DNA of 64,000 bases. Source: Christensenellaceae bacterium. Its GTDB lineage: Bacteria > Bacillota > Clostridia > Christensenellales > Aristaeellaceae. Of this stretch, positions 7,737 to 17,172 are shown in pieces (the first letter of the stretch is position 1; the number at the start of each line of letters is the position of its first letter). The notes under the pieces were generated by a model. The model worked only from the letters and a program-made list of their open reading frames with translations. It was not told the DNA's origin and did no database searches. The stretch lies in assembly GCA_012837835.1 (NCBI GenBank), contig DUQK01000020.1:42708-106707 (forward strand), given 5' to 3'. The position numbers and the translations under genes are program-made.

Positions 7737-8110
7737 AATCACTGGAAGAATTAAAAGAAATAAGGCAGAAAACCCTTGACAAGATAAATATGCGCAAAGA
7801 AGATAAAGAGGAAGCCGTGCGCGTAGTGGTTGGTATGGCAACCTGCGGCATTGCAGCAGGCGCGCGCCCTGTCATGATAGCTTTTATAGAGGAGTGCGCA
7901 AAGCGGGGGCTACGCCATGTACAGGTAACACAGACAGGCTGTATAGGTCTGTGCCAGCATGAGCCCATGGCGGATGTAATTATCCCCGGCATGGAAAAGG
8001 TTACATATATAAAACTCACGCCTGAAAAGGCAAGGCGCATAGTGCTTGAGCATATAGTAAACGGCAGACCCATTGCCGAGTATGCGATAGGCTCTCAGGA
8101 AGACGCCTAA
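7733..8110 (+). CDS. Thioredoxin-like (2Fe-2S) ferredoxin-domain protein
   Basis: A 125-residue protein of the thioredoxin-like [2Fe-2S] ferredoxin family, related to the N-terminal domain of HydB. The frame is open from 7712, but the ATG at 7733 is preferred: it has GGGAGG upstream and overlaps the previous stop (ATGA). Cys38, Cys70 and Cys74 (TGCIGLC) fit the cluster pattern. The usual second Cys about 12 residues after the first is not in its normal place (Cys55 is the nearest), so cluster binding may differ. It probably acts as an extra electron-transfer subunit of the hydrogenase, as in the Hnd-type four-subunit enzymes. Confidence 0.8.
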   Translation: MKSLEELKEIRQKTLDKINMRKEDKEEAVRVVVGMATCGIAAGARPVMIAFIEECAKRGLRHVQVTQTGCIGLCQHEPMADVIIPGMEKVTYIKLTPEKARRIVLEHIVNGRPIAEYAIGSQEDA

Positions 8111-8123
8111 ATAAGGAGGGAAA

Positions 8124-9917
8124 ATGGAATTATTTCGTTCGCATGTTCTAGTCTGTGGCGGCACGGGCTGTACATCCTCAGGTTCAGATTTAATAATAGA
8201 GCAGTTTGAAAAACAACTCGCAGATCATGATCTAGAAAACGAGATTAAGGTAATACGCACAGGCTGTTTTGGTCTATGCGAAGCGGGACCGGTTGTAATA
8301 GTATACCCTGAAGGTACTTTCTATTCTCATGTGAAGCCGGCGGATGTAAAGGAAATAGTAGAGGAACATCTCCTTAAGGGCAGGGTGGTTCGCCGCCTTG
8401 TATATGCCGAAAAAGGCGAACATCCCGATGCAGGAAAACCCCTTGATGAGATATCCTTCTATAAACATCAAACTAGGGTTGCCCTTCGTAATTGTGGCGT
8501 TATAGACCCGGAAAATATAGACGAATATATCGCTTTTGACGGTTATATGGCGCTTGCAAAATGCCTAACCGAGATGAGCCCGCAGGAGGTAATAGACCAT
8601 ATAAAAGCAGCAAACCTCAGGGGTAGGGGCGGCGGAGGCTTCCCTGCCGGAAACAAATGGCAGTTTGCCGCAAATAGCAAGGCGGATAAAAAATATGTAA
8701 TTTGCAATGCTGATGAGGGCGATCCCGGTGCATTTATGGATAGGTCCGTCCTTGAGGGCGACCCGCATAGCGTGCTTGAAGCCATGGCTATATGCGGGTA
8801 TGCAATAGGTTCTGACGAAGGCTATATATACGTGCGCGCGGAATACCCAATAGCCGTTGAACGTCTTAAAACTGCAATTAAACAAGCTAGGGAATATGGT
8901 CTGCTAGGTAAAAACATACTGGGCAGCGATTTCTCCTTCGATATAAACCTTCGCCTTGGCGCGGGCGCATTTGTATGCGGCGAGGAAACGGCGCTTATGG
9001 CATCAATAGAGGGTAAGCGCGGTGAGCCAAAGCCCAAGCCCCCGTTCCCTGCGGTGAGCGGTCTATTTGCTAAGCCCACCAATATAAACAACGTTGAAAC
9101 ATATGCAAACGTTCCGCCTATTATTAATAAAGGTATTGAATGGTTCCACTCAATGGGAACCGAACGCTCCCCCGGTACAAAGGTTTTTGCGCTTGGCGGC
9201 AAGATAAACAATACTGGTCTTGTTGAAGTACCCATGGGAACACCGCTTAGAACCGTAATATACGATATAGGCGGTGGAATACCCAAAAACAAGAAGTTTA
9301 AGGCCGTACAAACCGGCGGTCCTTCAGGCGGCTGTATACCCGCATCGCTACTTGATGTACCAATAGAGTACGATTCTCTAATCGAAATCGGCTCAATGAT
9401 GGGTTCCGGCGGTATGGTAGTAATGGACGAAGATAACTGCATGGTGGATATCGCCCGTTTCTTCCTTGATTTTACTGTTGAGGAAAGCTGTGGCAAATGT
9501 ACTCCATGCCGTTTAGGTACAAAGCGCATGCTTGAAATACTAAACCGCATAGTAGAAGGTAAGGGCGAAGATGGCGATATAGAGAGGCTGGAGCGCCTTG
9601 CGAGGACTATAAGTTCCTCATCGCTTTGCGGCCTTGGGCAGACTGCGCCAAACCCTGTACTCTCAACGCTTCGCTACTTTAGAGATGAATACGAAGCGCA
9701 TATATATGAGAAACGTTGTCCCGCACATCATTGCAAGAGCCTAGTGCATCTTGAAATCACCGAGGATTGCCGCGGCTGTACTGCCTGTGCTAGGGTATGT
9801 CCCGTCGGCGCTATCTCCGGCGATGTGCGCCAGCAGCATCATATAGACATCGATAAATGCACAAAGTGCCTATCTTGCATAGAGAAATGTCGCTTCAACG
9901 CAATCATTAAGGTTTGA
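8124..9917 (+). CDS. hydB: NuoF-like flavin/Fe-S subunit of the bifurcating [FeFe] hydrogenase
   Basis: A 597-residue HydB. Domain order: N-terminal thioredoxin-like [2Fe-2S] domain (Cys11, Cys16, Cys48, Cys52); a NuoF core with the FMN/NAD loop GRGGGGFPAGNKW (167-179), CNADEGDPGAF (194-204) and GAGAFVCGEE; an SLBB region; a [4Fe-4S] site around ESCGKCTPCR plus the later SLCGLG; and a C-terminal two-cluster ferredoxin (CRGCTACARVCP and CTKCLSCIEKC). This is the NAD(P)H-reactive and proposed bifurcating subunit of cytoplasmic HydABC. AAGGAGG precedes the ATG. The length is typical, and it is followed 11 bases later by hydA. Confidence 0.95.
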   Translation: MELFRSHVLVCGGTGCTSSGSDLIIEQFEKQLADHDLENEIKVIRTGCFGLCEAGPVVIVYPEGTFYSHVKPADVKEIVEEHLLKGRVVRRLVYAEKGEHPDAGKPLDEISFYKHQTRVALRNCGVIDPENIDEYIAFDGYMALAKCLTEMSPQEVIDHIKAANLRGRGGGGFPAGNKWQFAANSKADKKYVICNADEGDPGAFMDRSVLEGDPHSVLEAMAICGYAIGSDEGYIYVRAEYPIAVERLKTAIKQAREYGLLGKNILGSDFSFDINLRLGAGAFVCGEETALMASIEGKRGEPKPKPPFPAVSGLFAKPTNINNVETYANVPPIINKGIEWFHSMGTERSPGTKVFALGGKINNTGLVEVPMGTPLRTVIYDIGGGIPKNKKFKAVQTGGPSGGCIPASLLDVPIEYDSLIEIGSMMGSGGMVVMDEDNCMVDIARFFLDFTVEESCGKCTPCRLGTKRMLEILNRIVEGKGEDGDIERLERLARTISSSSLCGLGQTAPNPVLSTLRYFRDEYEAHIYEKRCPAHHCKSLVHLEITEDCRGCTACARVCPVGAISGDVRQQHHIDIDKCTKCLSCIEKCRFNAIIKV

Positions 9918-9928
9918 TGGAGGATTAA

Positions 9929-11677
9929 ATGATTACATTAACTATAGACGGTACTGAAGTTAAGGTAGAGAAGGGTACAACGGTACTCGAGGCAGCCCGC
10001 AAAGCGCATATACATATCCCCACGCTCTGTTTTCTTAAAGACCTTAACGAAATAGGCGCTTGCAGGATATGCGTGGTAGATGCCGGCGCTAGAAATTTGC
10101 AGGCAAGCTGTGTGCTTGAAGCGCAGGACGGCATGGTTGTCAAAACCAACACCCCTAGAGTTAGAGAGGCGCGCAGGACTATACTTGAACTTATACTCAG
10201 CAACCATGACAAAAAGTGTCTGTCCTGTGTAAGAAGCCAAAACTGTGAGCTTCAAAAGCTTTCGCTGGAGCTTGGCATAGAAGATGGCGAAGCCCTAGGC
10301 GGAGAGCGTACCCACTACGAAATTGATGAATCTTCAGTCAGTATAGTGCGCGATAACAACAAGTGTATACTGTGCAGAAGATGCGTTGCCGCATGCAGTA
10401 AAACCCAAGGCTGCGGCGTAATAGGCGCGGTGAACCGCGGCTTTAAAACAAGCATAGAATCCCCTTGGGAGCTGCCTATAAATCAAACCGCCTGCATTCG
10501 CTGCGGTCAGTGTATAGCAGCCTGCCCCGTTGGCGCGCTGTATACCAGAAATGAGATAGACCGTGTGTGGGATATGCTTGCGGACGATTCTCTATATACT
10601 GTAGTGCAGACGGCACCTGCTGTAAGGGCTGCGCTTGGGGAAGAATTCGGTATGCCCATGGGCACAAATGTAACCGGTAAGATGGCAGCTGCGCTGCGCA
10701 GACTTTCTTTTGACAAGGTGTTTGATACCGATTTTGCTGCCGACTTAACAATAATGGAAGAAGCGGTAGAGCTCGTGAACCGCATAAAGACAGGCGGGGT
10801 GTTGCCTATGATTACTTCATGCTCGCCCGGCTGGATATCCTACTGCGAAGCCTACTATCCGGAGTTTATACCCAACCTTTCAAGCTGTAAATCCCCTCAC
10901 GAAATGCTTGGAGCCATAGTAAAGAGCTATTATGCAGAAAAAATGGATATACCGGTAGAAAAAATACGCGTGGTATCAATAATGCCTTGTACTGCCAAAA
11001 AATATGAGGCAAAGCGTCCTGAGCTTGCTGCAAATGGCTACCCCGATGTAGATGCTGTGCTTACAACAAGGGAACTTGCACGCATGATTAAAACCGCTGG
11101 TATAGACTTTGCAAGGCTGCCTGATGAGGATTTTGACTCTGCGTTTGGTGAGAGTACAGGCGCAAGCGTAATATTCGGTACAACCGGCGGCGTTATGGAA
11201 GCCGCACTCCGCACGGCTTACGATGTCTTAACAGGCGAAAGCCTTGAAGAACTTGATTTTCATCAGGTGCGCGGAGTTAAAAACATAAAAGAAGCCAGCA
11301 TAAAAATTGGCGATAATACTATAAATGTAGCAGTTGTACATGGAACTGCAAACGCTAAAGAGCTGCTTGAAACAATAAAGGCTGGTGAAAAAGAATATCA
11401 TTTTATAGAGGTAATGGGCTGCCCCGGCGGCTGTGTAACGGGAGGCGGTCAGCCGATAGTGCCAGCGCAGGAGCGTATAGATGTAGACCCGCGCATTGAA
11501 AGGGCGAAAGCTTTATACAGTGCGGACGCTGAAAAGCCTCTGCGCAAGAGCCACGAGAATCCCAGCATAATAAAATTATATGAAGAGTTCCTTGAGGAGC
11601 CCAACAGCTATAAGGCCCACCACCTATTGCACACCAAATATACTCAAAAGTCCAAATACCCCGCGCTTGAAAAATAG
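9929..11677 (+). CDS. hydA: Catalytic [FeFe] hydrogenase subunit HydA (HndD-like)
   Basis: A 582-residue hydrogenase large subunit that evolves or takes up H2 using NAD(P)H plus ferredoxin as HydABC. Clusters in order: [2Fe-2S] (Cys34, 45, 48, 61), His-Cys [4Fe-4S] (His93, Cys97, 100, 106), two [4Fe-4S] (Cys146/149/152/156 and Cys189/192/195/199), then the H-cluster domain with MPCTAK (Cys354), FGTTGGVMEAALR, and GCPGGC (Cys498, Cys502). The first H-cluster loop reads TSCSPGW (296-302), with Ser299 where the classical motif has the second Cys. A short post-domain tail ends near PALEK. TGGAGG precedes the ATG and a strong terminator follows. Confidence 0.95.
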   Translation: MITLTIDGTEVKVEKGTTVLEAARKAHIHIPTLCFLKDLNEIGACRICVVDAGARNLQASCVLEAQDGMVVKTNTPRVREARRTILELILSNHDKKCLSCVRSQNCELQKLSLELGIEDGEALGGERTHYEIDESSVSIVRDNNKCILCRRCVAACSKTQGCGVIGAVNRGFKTSIESPWELPINQTACIRCGQCIAACPVGALYTRNEIDRVWDMLADDSLYTVVQTAPAVRAALGEEFGMPMGTNVTGKMAAALRRLSFDKVFDTDFAADLTIMEEAVELVNRIKTGGVLPMITSCSPGWISYCEAYYPEFIPNLSSCKSPHEMLGAIVKSYYAEKMDIPVEKIRVVSIMPCTAKKYEAKRPELAANGYPDVDAVLTTRELARMIKTAGIDFARLPDEDFDSAFGESTGASVIFGTTGGVMEAALRTAYDVLTGESLEELDFHQVRGVKNIKEASIKIGDNTINVAVVHGTANAKELLETIKAGEKEYHFIEVMGCPGGCVTGGGQPIVPAQERIDVDPRIERAKALYSADAEKPLRKSHENPSIIKLYEEFLEEPNSYKAHHLLHTKYTQKSKYPALEK

Positions 11678-11693
11678 TAAAGCTGTTATTATA

Positions 11694-11731
11694 AACACCC
11701 TTACGGTACATGCGTTCGTAAGGGTGTTTTT
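11694..11731 (+). terminator. Rho-independent terminator after hydA
   Basis: A 12-base stem (11694-11705 with 11717-11728), with the T run starting in the 3' arm. It ends the hydrogenase operon. Confidence 0.88.
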
Positions 11732-11799
11732 GGTCTATAATGCGGGCGGAAAATGACCCACTAGAATTGAATGTTTGGTGATTTTTTGTGCAATTTGTA

Positions 11800-11828
11800 T
11801 TGACTAGGCTTGGTTTTAAATTTAGAAT
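11800..11828 (+). promoter_or_regulatory. Sigma-A-type promoter of the flavin reductase gene
   Basis: TTGACT (11800-11805), a 17-base spacer, TAGAAT (11823-11828), about 62 bases before the chosen TTG start. Confidence 0.75.
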
Positions 11829-11890
11829 GTAGTTAAAGAAAGACAATGCTAACAACTGTGTCTTTCAAAAAAATGAAGGAGGAATATTTC

Positions 11891-13798
11891 TTGAAAATCA
11901 GAAAATCATTTGCGGTTTTATTAAGTCTTGCTATGCTGCTTGGAGTTGGTGTAATTGCTGAAAGCAAGTTTAAAGCAGGCGAATACGAGAAAACTGTAAA
12001 CGGAATGAACGGTCCAGTTAGTGTAAAGGTTACATTTACTGCTGACAGTATCGAAAAAATCGAAGTGCTCGACCATATGGAAACGCCCGGTATAGGCGAT
12101 TACGCCATGGAAAAGGTGGCGGAAGATATTATTGAAAAGCAGTCCCTCGCAGTTGATTCAGTCACAGGTGCAACTATAAGTTCTGCAGTGCTTAAAAATG
12201 CGGTAAAGGTCTGTGTTGAGGAAGCCGGCGGCGATGTAAAGGCTCTATCTGAAAAGTTCCCTAAAGAACCTGTAGAAGATATAGAGCTCACAGCTGATGT
12301 AGTAATAGTAGGCGGCGGTGGAGCAGGTCTTACGGCAGCGGTAACCGCACTTGAAAACGGTGCAAGTGTAATACTTATTGAAAAAACCGGTATACTCGGC
12401 GGAAACTCGCTTGTTGTTGGTGGTTTCTACAACGCTCCCGACCCTGCGAGGCAGGATAATAAATATCAGGCAGAGCGCGCACCTGCGCTTGATACCATGA
12501 TTGAAGATGCCCTAGCAGAAGACCCCGTAAACGATGAACACAAAGCCCTTCAGGATGCTGTAAGGGAAGAGTTTGAAGCTTACAAAGCTTCAGACAAAAC
12601 CATGTTTGACTCTGCCAATTGGTTCGCGTTACAAACTTGGAATGGCGGCGACAAGGTAGCAGAAATTGATATGGTTAAAATACTTGCGGGTAATGCGGAA
12701 GCCGGTCTTCACTGGCTGGAAAGCCTTGGACAGGAATTTGCAGAAAATGTACACCATGGCGGCGGAGCAATGTATCCCCGTTCACACCAGGCGGTAATGC
12801 CAAACGGCACAGGCTATATAAGCGCCCTTAGAGGACAGCTTAAAGATAGCGAAAACTACACTGAATTTACCGATACCGAGGGCAAGAGCCTAATAATGGA
12901 TGGTGATGCCGTAGTAGGCGTAAATGCCGTAGGTAAAGACGGTAACAAAGTTACTTTATACGCAAATAAAGGCGTCGTACTTTCAACCGGAGGCTTTGCA
13001 GGTAATGTAGAGCTAAGGCAAAAATACTGTGAAGGCGATAAATGGCCGGACCTTGGTAAAAATGTGGGTACTACTAACCTTTCAGGTGTAACCGGCGATG
13101 GTATATTTATGGCTGAAGCAGCAGGTGCAAACCTTGTAAACATGGAACAGCTTCAAATGCTTCCCTATTGCAACCCAAAAACCGGTATGCTAAATGACAA
13201 CCTATTGCAGTCCGGTACCAGCATATTCCTTAACAAAGAGGGTAAGCGCTTTGTTCGTGAGGACGGCAGGAGGGACGAAATGTCCTTAGCCTTCATGCAG
13301 CAGACAGACGGTCTTGTATACATGGTATGCCGCCCCACCGCAGAATATGAAGAGCTTCGTTCACTTGCAGGTCAATCCGTGCCTTATCTAGTAGAAAACA
13401 AGGTATCTGGCTATATATATGCCAAGGATATAGCAGACCTCGCTTTGCAGCTTAATCTTCCTGAAGATGTAGTACGCGAAGAAATTGAGTATTACAACGA
13501 ATACGCAAGCGAGCAGAAGGTTGATAAATTCCATAGGGCATCTTACTCTATGCCTCTTGGCGAGGGACCTTTCATATCTTACGAGAGAAAGACTGCGGCT
13601 CACCATACAATGGGCGGTGTAGAGATAGACGAACATACCCATGCACTTCGTCCCGATGGCTCAATAGTAAAGGGTCTATACTGTGCAGGTGAAATCACGG
13701 GCGTAGTACACGGCGCAAACCGTTTAGGCGGAAACGCAATAGTTGATTACCTTGTATTTGGTAGGATAGCCGGCGAACACGCCGCAAAAGGCGAATAA
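11891..13798 (+). CDS. Exported FMN-binding/fumarate-reductase-type flavoprotein
   Basis: A 635-residue reductase. The frame is open from 11846, but the TTG at 11891 follows GGAGG by eight bases and begins a signal peptide (MKIRKS, hydrophobic to about residue 22). Domains: FMN_bind (about 28-112) with SVTGATIS, where Thr95 fits the site for ApbE-type covalent FMN attachment; then a fumarate reductase/succinate dehydrogenase flavoprotein domain with the dinucleotide motif VIVGGGGAGLTAA (138-150), HHTMGG and the C-terminal NRLGGNAI. Relatives reduce fumarate, urocanate or other enones as terminal acceptors; some are extracellular and fed by flavin-based electron transfer. The acceptor cannot be read here. 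It is monocistronic between promoter and terminator. Confidence 0.88.
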   Translation: MKIRKSFAVLLSLAMLLGVGVIAESKFKAGEYEKTVNGMNGPVSVKVTFTADSIEKIEVLDHMETPGIGDYAMEKVAEDIIEKQSLAVDSVTGATISSAVLKNAVKVCVEEAGGDVKALSEKFPKEPVEDIELTADVVIVGGGGAGLTAAVTALENGASVILIEKTGILGGNSLVVGGFYNAPDPARQDNKYQAERAPALDTMIEDALAEDPVNDEHKALQDAVREEFEAYKASDKTMFDSANWFALQTWNGGDKVAEIDMVKILAGNAEAGLHWLESLGQEFAENVHHGGGAMYPRSHQAVMPNGTGYISALRGQLKDSENYTEFTDTEGKSLIMDGDAVVGVNAVGKDGNKVTLYANKGVVLSTGGFAGNVELRQKYCEGDKWPDLGKNVGTTNLSGVTGDGIFMAEAAGANLVNMEQLQMLPYCNPKTGMLNDNLLQSGTSIFLNKEGKRFVREDGRRDEMSLAFMQQTDGLVYMVCRPTAEYEELRSLAGQSVPYLVENKVSGYIYAKDIADLALQLNLPEDVVREEIEYYNEYASEQKVDKFHRASYSMPLGEGPFISYERKTAAHHTMGGVEIDEHTHALRPDGSIVKGLYCAGEITGVVHGANRLGGNAIVDYLVFGRIAGEHAAKGE

Positions 13799-13815
13799 TA
13801 CACATTAATCTTATG

Positions 13816-13840
13816 GCTGCCCCTCGCGGGCAGCTTTTTT
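13816..13840 (+). terminator. Rho-independent terminator after the flavin reductase
   Basis: GCTGCCC pairs with GGGCAGC around a four-base loop, followed by six T. Confidence 0.88.
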
Positions 13841-13851
13841 GTGTATTATAC

Positions 13852-13880
13852 TTGCAAAGTTTTATGCACAGGGTTAGAAT
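13852..13880 (+). promoter_or_regulatory. Promoter of the SIS/DUF1846 operon
   Basis: TTGCAA (13852-13857), a 17-base spacer, TAGAAT (13875-13880), 29 bases before the ATG. Confidence 0.65.
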
Positions 13881-13909
13881 GTAGGAAAATATAATTTAAG
13901 GAGCATACA

Positions 13910-15673
13910 ATGGATTACAAACAGGCTGCGAAGGATTTTTGTGAAAACGAAAAACAGTTTCATTTAGGGGTTATACCTACAGAACAATCAAACCCAATAA
14001 CTAAAAATTTAAGTGCAATAATTAGCCGCGATACGGCTGAGGGTGTAAAGTGCATACTGGATGCGGATGTAAATATAGGTCCTGTAGCTAAAAAGGCTTT
14101 TGATAGCGAAGAGTTTAAAAGCTTGGTAAATGATATAGTGCGCTGTATGGATGAGAGGAAAACCGTACTATTTTCAAGTGTAGGTGCTTCAGGACGCATG
14201 GCTATACAACTTGATGCCACATGGAGGCGTTATTTTTTGGAATTAACGCAGGTGTTGCCCCAGTATAGCGAAAAGTTTATTCAACTTATGAAAACAACAA
14301 ACAGCTTTACAACCGGCGGCGATAGGGCGCTTGTTCAGGCTGTTGAAAACTTTGAAGACTATATGACATTTGGCGCAAGACAAATACAGGAAGCGGGTGT
14401 AGGCGAGGGGGATGTGGTAATAGCCCTTGCCGAGTGCGGGCTTTCAGCATCTATAAATGGCTCCGCGATAGAGGCGGATAAGCAAGGCTGCCGCACGTAT
14501 TATCTATTTTGCAACCCAAAGGAAATACTGTCTAAGCATTTAGAGCGCTGCCGCAAAGTATTTGAAAGGGAGAATATAATATTTATGCCGCTATATGTAG
14601 GCAACATGGCAGTTTCAGGCTCAACCCGTATGCAGGTTACTACGGTGGAGCTGCTTGTGGCGGGCGCAGCGCTTGAAATGGCTGCTGATATTTGGCTTAA
14701 GAAAAATTTAACGGCTGAAGAATACTCCTGCCTTGGCACGGTTTCGCTTACGGGTGATGAATACGCGAGTGAATTTGAAAGATTAAGCAATGATTTGCGC
14801 AGTGGAGATGCGTTAAAAGGGTTAGCTAGAGCCGTTGAACTTGAAGCGGATACATATAATAATAACGGCTTAATCACATACACAACTCATAACTATTTGC
14901 TTGATATAATGACAGATACAACAGAGCGTCAGCCTACATTTACCTTGCCGCCTTTCCGCAAAAAAGGTGAGGAAGGTCCGCTTAGCTGGGCTTATGTAAA
15001 AGATCCGCTGTACCCCGGCGATGTGGCGTGGAAGCAGCTTTTCCTGCGCCCTGTAAAAGGTCTTGATTGGACTGTGGAAGACTATATTGAAATGAATGCC
15101 TCACAGAGCATAATAGATAATCCTCCCAAGGTAGGCTCGGAAGAGGTATTTAAGTATGATATAGGCAACAGCAGCGACCCCGCCCGCTGGGAGAAACGTC
15201 CTGCAGGGTTAGTGCTGGTTGATATAAACGGCTCCGCCTGCGATAAGGCTGTTTCTTGGTTCAACAAGGAAACCCCTAATTTTGACTTTGCCTGCGCTAT
15301 TCGCCTTGGAGAAATACCAAAGGGCAGTATAGCAGAAAAAGAAATACATGTGCCTGTTAAGCTTAAAAAGAGCAGCATGAATTTAATGACGCATGTAATG
15401 GTAAAGCTTGCGTTTAATGTGCTGAGTACTGCTACCATGGCTAAGATGGGCAGGGTATGGGGCAACTGGATGATACAGGTACTCCCCACCAACAAAAAGC
15501 TTGTGGACAGGAGTACACGCATAATAGCAAACCTAATGGATATACCCTATGAAAAAGCCTGTGAGGAGTTTTATAAGAGCGTATCTCTGCGCCAAAAGGG
15601 TGATGAATACCGCGAGAGCTTTGTAGTAGAAACGCTGAAACGCCTAGGCTTTAACCCGGAGGTTGAGAGGTGA
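13910..15673 (+). CDS. SIS-domain protein, MurQ-like, with large internal insertion
   Basis: A 587-residue cytoplasmic protein. The N-terminal half has the SIS sugar-phosphate pattern of MurQ (N-acetylmuramate-6-phosphate etherase): VGASGRM at 91-97, TTGGDRALVQAVENFEDY, ALAECGLSAS, LFCNPKE and SGSTRMQ. The MurQ C-terminal signature (LSTATMAKMGRVWGNWM, then NKKLVDRSTRI) appears only about 200 residues later, so the protein is roughly twice MurQ length with an insertion between the two halves. It probably acts on a phosphorylated amino sugar; whether it is a true etherase is unknown. AAGGAG precedes the ATG. It is coupled to the DUF1846 gene by a one-base overlap. Confidence 0.75.
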   Translation: MDYKQAAKDFCENEKQFHLGVIPTEQSNPITKNLSAIISRDTAEGVKCILDADVNIGPVAKKAFDSEEFKSLVNDIVRCMDERKTVLFSSVGASGRMAIQLDATWRRYFLELTQVLPQYSEKFIQLMKTTNSFTTGGDRALVQAVENFEDYMTFGARQIQEAGVGEGDVVIALAECGLSASINGSAIEADKQGCRTYYLFCNPKEILSKHLERCRKVFERENIIFMPLYVGNMAVSGSTRMQVTTVELLVAGAALEMAADIWLKKNLTAEEYSCLGTVSLTGDEYASEFERLSNDLRSGDALKGLARAVELEADTYNNNGLITYTTHNYLLDIMTDTTERQPTFTLPPFRKKGEEGPLSWAYVKDPLYPGDVAWKQLFLRPVKGLDWTVEDYIEMNASQSIIDNPPKVGSEEVFKYDIGNSSDPARWEKRPAGLVLVDINGSACDKAVSWFNKETPNFDFACAIRLGEIPKGSIAEKEIHVPVKLKKSSMNLMTHVMVKLAFNVLSTATMAKMGRVWGNWMIQVLPTNKKLVDRSTRIIANLMDIPYEKACEEFYKSVSLRQKGDEYRESFVVETLKRLGFNPEVER

Positions 15674-17154
15674 TGGAGCTAGGCTTTGATCACTATAAAT
15701 ATACTGAATTACAATCAGAACAAATTAAAAAGCGCATAGATTATTTCGGCGGCAAGCTGTATCTGGAGCTTGGCGGCAAGCTTTTTGACGATTTCCACGC
15801 AGCAAGGGTACTGCCCGGTTTTAAGCCCGACAGCAAGATTAGTATGCTGCTTAAAATGAAAGAGCAGTGCGAAGTAATAGTATGTATATGCGCTGATGAT
15901 ATAGAAAAAAACAAAAAAAGGGGAGACCTTGGCATAACCTACGATGACGAGGTACTCCGTTATATAGATGCGTTTACGGCATACGATATTAAGGTATCGG
16001 GCGTTGTAATAACCCAGTATGAAAAGCAGAGTAGCGTAATTACTTTCAGACGCAAGCTGCGTACACAGGGCATAAAGGTTTATCTGCATTATTCCATACC
16101 AGGCTATCCTTCAAATACAAGCCTTGTAGTTAGCGATAAAGGCTACGGGAGGAATGATTTTGTACCCACGGAGCGTTCCTTGGTGCTTGTAACTGCGCCG
16201 GGACCTGGTTCCGGCAAAATGGCTGTATGCCTAAGTCAACTATACCATGAACACAAGATAGGTAGGCGCGCGGGCTATGCAAAGTTTGAAACCTTCCCCG
16301 TGTGGAATTTGCCGCTGCGTCATCCTATAAATATGGCGTATGAGGCTGCCACTGTGGATTTAGGCGATGTAACTATGCTGGATCCTTTTCATCTGGAACA
16401 CTATGATGTGCAGGCGATAAACTACAACCGAGATATAGATGTATTCCCCATACTTAACAATATATTTAAGCTTATTTGGGGAGAATCCCCTTACAAATCC
16501 CCAACGGATATGGGGGTAAACATGATAAGGGATGTAATAATAGATGAAGAAGTCTGCATTTCAGCTGCTAAACAGGAGGTTATACGCAGGCTCTACACTG
16601 CGCTATGTGAGCAGAGGAAGGGTCTTATAGGCGAAGAAGAGGTAAACAAGCTGCAGCTTATTATGAGGCAGCTGGAATTATCCGATGATGATAGACCTGT
16701 ACTTGCTGCTGCAAGAAAACGGGCACAACAGACGGGCGCGCCGGCAGCAGCTATACAGCTACTTGACGGTACTATAATTACTTCTAAAACAAGCTCATTA
16801 CTTGGCGCATCTGCGGCTCTTATATTAAACGCGGTAAAACATATAGCGGGTATAGAAAAACCTGTAAAGCTTATACCTCCTGAAGTAATAGGTCCTGTGC
16901 AGGAGCTTAAGTGCAGCTACCTTGGTAATAAAAATCCGCGTCTTCATAGCGATGAAATATTAATAGCTCTATCCATTACCGCGGCGTCAAGCGATGAAGC
17001 GCGCCTTGCTATGGAGATGTTGCCTAAATTAAGGGGAGCGGAAGTACATACATCAGTAATACTATCTCAGGTTGATGAGAATATATTCCGCCGCCTTGGA
17101 GTAAACCTAACCAGCGAACCTATGTATCAAACTAAAAAGCTGTATCACAGGTAA
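15673..17154 (+). CDS. DUF1846 family protein
   Basis: A 493-residue cytoplasmic protein of the DUF1846 family, common in Firmicutes and of unknown function. Supporting stretches are YFGGKLYLELGGKLFDD near the N-terminus, the Gly-rich APGPGSGKMAV resembling a nucleotide- or phosphate-binding loop, and LDPFHLEHY. The start could be the GTG at 15670 or the ATG at 15673; the ATG overlaps the previous stop (TGATG) and has GGAGG ten bases upstream. Co-transcription with the MurQ-like gene suggests a shared sugar-phosphate substrate (inference). A strong terminator follows. Confidence 0.85.
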   Translation: MELGFDHYKYTELQSEQIKKRIDYFGGKLYLELGGKLFDDFHAARVLPGFKPDSKISMLLKMKEQCEVIVCICADDIEKNKKRGDLGITYDDEVLRYIDAFTAYDIKVSGVVITQYEKQSSVITFRRKLRTQGIKVYLHYSIPGYPSNTSLVVSDKGYGRNDFVPTERSLVLVTAPGPGSGKMAVCLSQLYHEHKIGRRAGYAKFETFPVWNLPLRHPINMAYEAATVDLGDVTMLDPFHLEHYDVQAINYNRDIDVFPILNNIFKLIWGESPYKSPTDMGVNMIRDVIIDEEVCISAAKQEVIRRLYTALCEQRKGLIGEEEVNKLQLIMRQLELSDDDRPVLAAARKRAQQTGAPAAAIQLLDGTIITSKTSSLLGASAALILNAVKHIAGIEKPVKLIPPEVIGPVQELKCSYLGNKNPRLHSDEILIALSITAASSDEARLAMEMLPKLRGAEVHTSVILSQVDENIFRRLGVNLTSEPMYQTKKLYHR

Positions 17155-17172
17155 CGCAAAATAATAAGTGAA

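Noticed and set aside
8822..9550. 242-residue antisense frame inside hydB
   Set aside because: It lies opposite a strongly conserved gene and has Ser/Pro-rich composition typical of antisense shadow frames.
11403..11855. 150-residue antisense frame over the hydA end and terminator
   Set aside because: It spans a strong plus-strand terminator and promoter region, with no ribosome site or family features.
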